From Acidobacteriota bacterium (GTDB taxonomy: Bacteria > Acidobacteriota > Holophagae > Holophagales > Holophagaceae): 64,000 nucleotides of DNA. How positions within the stretch are numbered: position 1 is the stretch's first letter; each line of letters opens with the position of its first letter. The translations under genes were made by a program, and so were the position numbers. The DNA is taken from NCBI GenBank assembly GCA_016192145.1, contig JACPUT010000002.1:124001-188000 (forward strand), read 5' to 3'. The notes beneath the pieces were generated by a model. That model ran no database searches. It was not told the origin of the DNA and worked only from the letters and a program-made list of their open reading frames with translations. Shown here piece after piece: positions 60,860 through 64,000 of this stretch.

Positions 60860-60991
60860 ATGCGATGGAAAGGATGGGCGATGCTGATGGCATGGCGGTG
60901 GGGCCGGCGGACGGCCCCGGTCCTGCTCTGGGAGGCGGACGCCACCCTGGAGGCGGAGGTGATGGAAGAGCTACAGTCCCGGCCCGATTAG
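60860..60991 (+). CDS. Possible 43-aa protein
   Basis: ATG with an excellent GAGGAGGGA ribosome site, frame MRWKGWAMLMAWRWG..., Trp/Arg-rich N-terminus then acidic C-terminus (EAEVMEELQSRPD). Its stop overlaps the stop of the convergent SEL1 gene by 3 bases. It may be a small membrane or leader peptide. No family known. The ribosome site is the main support. Confidence 0.4.
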   Translation: MRWKGWAMLMAWRWGRRTAPVLLWEADATLEAEVMEELQSRPD

Positions 60992-63015
60992 GGGGTCAAA
61001 GACCGTCGAGGATTTCTTCCTCGAACGAAGGGCGGAGGGAATCGGACAAACAATTGGCAGTATGCCTCGCGGATGGGATCGCCTTGAACGCCCCTACCCT
61101 CGCCATAAATCCGAGCGAGCCCCGCCCATGCCTCCAACAGATCCAGGGCGACCCCTAGGCGGAACAACCGCCGTGCACGCACGGGATCCTGGAGCTCGCC
61201 CTTTCCATCAAGACTGAGCGCCCCGACCTTCATCAAGTCGTGTAAGAGCCCCTTATCCGCCGCCTCCAAATTGACCGCAGCACCGTGGGCCAATTCGTCC
61301 GCACGCTTCATGGCCTCGATCAGTCCATCGGGGTCCCCGCCCTCGAATAAAAGGACGACGAGGGCGAGCTTCGAAACTGGATCGCGATCCGCCTCGAATC
61401 GAAGCCGATCCGCCAGTATTCGAGACCTTTCCAGCGTGAGGACCTTGTGCCTTTTCAGGGCGAGAAAGGCGGAACTGGCCGCGCCAAAGTGGCCAGCTTC
61501 CGCTGCCCGCATTAGGAGAGCCACGCCGGTCGCCGCCTCTGCTGAAAACCCTCCTTCCGCTTGTCCGCCTTCAAGACCCGCTAGGAGCCGCCCCAGGTGA
61601 ACGTCTGCCGTGGCCTCACCTGTTTTCATCCCTTCCTGGAATGCGGATTTGGCTGCGGAGAGCGCGCTGCGCTCTTTGGAAGAGCGGTATTTGGCCAGAT
61701 ACATCTCACCAAGGGCCACCAAGGCACCGGGTTGTTTCTCCTTGATCGCTTTCAGGAGCGGGCGACGGGCTTGGCTGAAATCCTGCCATTCCGTATGAAG
61801 TCGGGCGGCCGCCAGGAGGTCCCGGGAGGTCCCGACTCCCCGTGCATAGGCCCAGGCCAATTCACCTTGGACCCCCTCCACCCCTTCCACAAAGTTCTCT
61901 CCAAAGTTCTCTTCATAGGCTTGCCGGAGAAAGGCGAAACCTTCCTCGGCGCGGACAGGGGGGGACGCCATGATTAGGGTCCGGCCCCAGCCCCTCAGCG
62001 CCAATAGATCCGGATTCTTGGCCTCGGCAGCCTTTCTAAGGCATTCCTTGGCCTTCACCGGATCCTTCCCCTCCCCCTCGTTGTCGCTGAAATAGCGATA
62101 GAGAGCCATCCAGGCTCGCCCCTCGCCGAGTTCCCCCTGTCTTTGAAGGAGCTCCTCCCCCTTGGCAGGATCTTTTTCGAATCCATCCTCTCCGAGCAAG
62201 TAGGCCCTCCCGAGCCGGATGACTCCCTCGGGATCGTTCTGGGCCGCGGCTTGGATCATCATCAGGACGACCTTCTCTTCTTGCCCCGCGTGGGCATAGA
62301 AATCCGCAGCGCGGGCCCAATCCCGGCGACCTCCCTTCCCCTCTTCCCAAAGGTGGGCCAGGAACTCGGCGCTTTCTTGGGAGAGTTCCGGATAGGGCCT
62401 CATACCCAGAACCCGCTCACGCAGATGGTGGCTGAATTCTAGATCGCGGGGAACGCCTTGGCCCTGCTCATAAAGCCAGGCCAACTTCCACAAGGCTTCA
62501 GGAAGGGGTTGTTGATATCCCCTCTCAGCAGCCTTAGCCTCTAAGGCTTTGATGAATGCTTTCGCGGCAACCTCGGGCTGTTTGGGGAGGTCCTTTCCTT
62601 CCAGGTACAGGAGCCCGGCCTCATAGCTCCCCTGGGCGCTGCCCGACGATGCCGCGTCTTCAAATTTTTTCAATGCCTCAAGCAACCGCCCCTGGGCCCG
62701 CAGCGAGCGCCCTTCGTCTAGAAGGGCTTGTTTGGAGTGGTAAACAGGCCGACCGAATGGTTGAGTTGATCGCGATTGAGAAACCAGGGGGGGCGGCTGC
62801 GCGAGCCTCCCCGCAAACTTGAGGAACACATAGGTCGAGTAACCGCCTCCTGCCAGAATCGCTGCAATCAGGGAGATCCAAGCCACCGGGGTGTAGATCG
62901 GGCGGGCCCAAAAGGTGACCGGTTCAGGCTCGGAAAGCATGACCGTGAATTCCTGGGCGCTTGATTTGTCGGACGAAGGCTGAGGCTGTTCTGGGCGCAG
63001 GGGTTCAGGATTCAT
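60988..63015 (-). CDS. SEL1-repeat membrane protein
   Basis: Protein of 675 aa. A cytoplasmic Pro/Ser-rich N-terminus (1-48) and one membrane helix (about 44-68) precede a large C-terminal domain made of SEL1-like/TPR repeats. Repeat pieces include AGLLYLEGKDLP, LAWLYEQGQGVPRD, LGRAYLLGEDGFEKD, LAWAYARGVGTSRD and LARIYGEGRGVQGDP, at about 36-residue intervals. Such proteins assemble signalling or envelope complexes. The coding region is visibly less GC-rich than its neighbours (more A/T at third positions), which suggests acquisition or relaxed selection. Confidence 0.85.
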   Translation of the reverse strand: MNPEPLRPEQPQPSSDKSSAQEFTVMLSEPEPVTFWARPIYTPVAWISLIAAILAGGGYSTYVFLKFAGRLAQPPPLVSQSRSTQPFGRPVYHSKQALLDEGRSLRAQGRLLEALKKFEDAASSGSAQGSYEAGLLYLEGKDLPKQPEVAAKAFIKALEAKAAERGYQQPLPEALWKLAWLYEQGQGVPRDLEFSHHLRERVLGMRPYPELSQESAEFLAHLWEEGKGGRRDWARAADFYAHAGQEEKVVLMMIQAAAQNDPEGVIRLGRAYLLGEDGFEKDPAKGEELLQRQGELGEGRAWMALYRYFSDNEGEGKDPVKAKECLRKAAEAKNPDLLALRGWGRTLIMASPPVRAEEGFAFLRQAYEENFGENFVEGVEGVQGELAWAYARGVGTSRDLLAAARLHTEWQDFSQARRPLLKAIKEKQPGALVALGEMYLAKYRSSKERSALSAAKSAFQEGMKTGEATADVHLGRLLAGLEGGQAEGGFSAEAATGVALLMRAAEAGHFGAASSAFLALKRHKVLTLERSRILADRLRFEADRDPVSKLALVVLLFEGGDPDGLIEAMKRADELAHGAAVNLEAADKGLLHDLMKVGALSLDGKGELQDPVRARRLFRLGVALDLLEAWAGLARIYGEGRGVQGDPIREAYCQLFVRFPPPFVRGRNPRRSLTP

Positions 63016-63124
63016 GGGCTCTCGACATAATCGGGATGGGTACTCGACTGATCATGTGGGTAAAGGCTAATGCAATCTTAGTGAGGATTCCGAGCCTTTA
63101 TGCCCTCCGAATTCGTGGAGACGC

Positions 63125-63531
63125 AAAGTGGCGTGCCGCGTGGACGATGCCCAGGATGTCTGGGGGTGGCGGGCATCGTGGGCGCGCTCCTCACGGGCCT
63201 CTTCGCCACCACGGCCCTCAATCCGGGCGGCGGGGACGGCCTCCTGGCGGGGCGGCCGGCCCTTGTGGGGATCCAGGCCCTGTCCGTGCTCGTGGCCGTG
63301 GCCTTTTCGGCCCTGGGCACGGCGGGAATCCTGGGCCTCATGTCCCTGGTGATGCCCTTGAGGGTGGAACTGGGCGAGGAGGTAGCGGGCCTCGATCAGA
63401 ACCAGCACGGGCAGCTCGCCTACCCCGGGGGTGGCGGGGAAGGGGGCTTCACCCCGCTGGGCGAAGGGGTGCTGCTGCCTTTGGAGGAATACGCGGTGCC
63501 CAGGGACCCCCTGGGCCGACCCCTCGCATGA
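63125..63531 (+). pseudogene. Remnant of an ammonium transporter (Amt) C-terminus
   Basis: Only the last quarter of an Amt protein remains. One frame reads CRVDDAQDVWG, then the frame changes in a run of five G and continues VAGIVGALLTGLFATTALNP and GLDQNQHGQLAYP, the last part of the Amt fold and its cytoplasmic tail. In intact Amt proteins DDxxDVFGVHGVGG is continuous; here the HGV residues, including the second pore histidine, are missing. The first 300 or so residues are absent. One extra G would restore the junction frame, so a sequencing error at the run is possible, but not the rest. Confidence 0.8.
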
Positions 63532-63642
63532 CCAAGGGCAATGTCCTTTGATTCCGGTCACGGATGGGAGCCGAATACTTGGCTCCGGAGGCCGCCAGAC
63601 CGATAGTCCGGCGATGGGCGGTTTTCCGCCAGGGAGCCGCGC

Positions 63643-64000
63643 GTGAGGAACAACCAGCCTGTCACCCAGGTCCGCCGGGAGATCGCGGAGGGCCATTTCG
63701 TGGTCTCCACGACGGACTTGAAGGGGACGATCACCTCGGTCAATGACGAGTTCATGCGCATCAGCGGCTTCTCCGAGGGGGAGCTGGTGGGCTCGCCCCA
63801 CAACCTCATCCGCCACCCCGACATGCCGCCCGCGGCCTTCGAGGCGCTGTGGGCCACGGTGAAGCGCGGAGAGATGTGGCACGGGATCGTGAAGAACCGC
63901 TGCAAGGATGGCGGTTTCTATTGGGTGGATGCCTGCGTGGCGCCGCTCATGGAAGCGGGCCGGGTGACGGGATACCTCTCCGTGCGGAGCCGCCCCACCG
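63643..64000 (+). CDS. Aer-like PAS chemoreceptor, 5' part only (cut by window end)
   Basis: GTG start, 119 codons to the window edge. The PAS domain matches aerotaxis receptors: MRNNQPVTQVRREI, STTDLKGTITSVNDEF, RISGFSEGELVGSPHNLIRHPDMP and WHGIVKNRCKDGGFYWVDACV, the FAD-binding type. The C-terminal signalling part lies outside the window. It senses redox or oxygen state. It is preceded by 111 bp after the Amt remnant, with no clear riboswitch or promoter assigned. Confidence 0.85.
   Translation, partial: MRNNQPVTQVRREIAEGHFVVSTTDLKGTITSVNDEFMRISGFSEGELVGSPHNLIRHPDMPPAAFEALWATVKRGEMWHGIVKNRCKDGGFYWVDACVAPLMEAGRVTGYLSVRSRPT

Noticed and set aside
63116-63160. GACGCAAAG box suggestive of a GEMM (c-di-GMP) riboswitch
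   Set aside because: Neighbouring GEMM elements (GCACAGGGCAAACC and the AGCCGGG arm) are missing, and the bases belong to the Amt remnant.

Overview
The window is GC-rich, densely coded bacterial chromosome on both strands, with no rRNA, tRNA, CRISPR array, prophage or transposase that I can see. High GC, a creBCD locus, a glyoxylate bypass run by a ScfR/RamB-type regulator, many two-component and chemotaxis genes and a large TonB receptor fit an Acidobacteriota member of the Holophagae (Geothrix/Holophaga-like). That placement is inference from gene content; no marker here settles it. Functions below come from reading the translations for family motifs; no database search was run.

Layout. 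1-4.4 kb: hybrid sensor kinase, then a TonB-dependent receptor. 4.5-8.3 kb (minus): a three-gene operon of a DUF917-type protein, an unrecognised 497-aa protein and a PLP aminotransferase; this is the best candidate here for an undescribed pathway. 8.7-13.5 kb: small exporter-like membrane protein, M23 peptidase/membrane protein/LOG operon, M20 dipeptidase. 13.7-19.1 kb: orphan histidine kinase, then an operon of SPFH protein, small ribbon-helix-helix protein, ABC ATPase, permease and an unknown protein, behind a perfect 22-bp palindrome. 19.1-25.6 kb: membrane protein, HMG-CoA lyase, yjdM, the rpsR/rpsF/pth/rplY ribosomal group, polyphosphate kinase. 25.7-32.5 kb: Mrp ATPase, ParA-like ATPase with a tiny Lys-rich partner, thioesterase, K+ channel, M28 peptidase, ALDH7 dehydrogenase. 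32.6-37 kb: M50-like membrane protein, GAF histidine kinase, a tail-anchored unknown, and a CMD/AhpD-like gene divergent from an ECF sigma/zinc anti-sigma pair. 37.1-41.5 kb: oxidative-stress island (sodB plus a degenerate copy of its 3' end, dps, a DUF3501-like gene, rubrerythrin) beside a GAF/AAA+/Fis activator. 41.5-46.4 kb: DUF1579-like protein, small membrane protein, folE, a secreted metzincin lipoprotein, purM. 46.4-50 kb: creB-creC-creD with a textbook cre tag before creD. 50-56 kb: acyltransferase, coiled-coil retropepsin, NIT-domain chemoreceptor, HEAT/cyclophilin isomerase. 56.2-60.7 kb: regulator divergent from aceB-aceA. 60.9-64 kb: SEL1-repeat membrane protein, a decayed ammonium-transporter remnant and the start of an Aer-like PAS chemoreceptor cut by the window edge.

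Several intergenic spaces carry long inverted-arm elements of three related styles (GGAGGCT arrays, GGGCTTTAGGCT arrays and a CGCnnATGACGC scaffold). They sit just after stop codons and look like dispersed palindromic repeats that may double as terminators.
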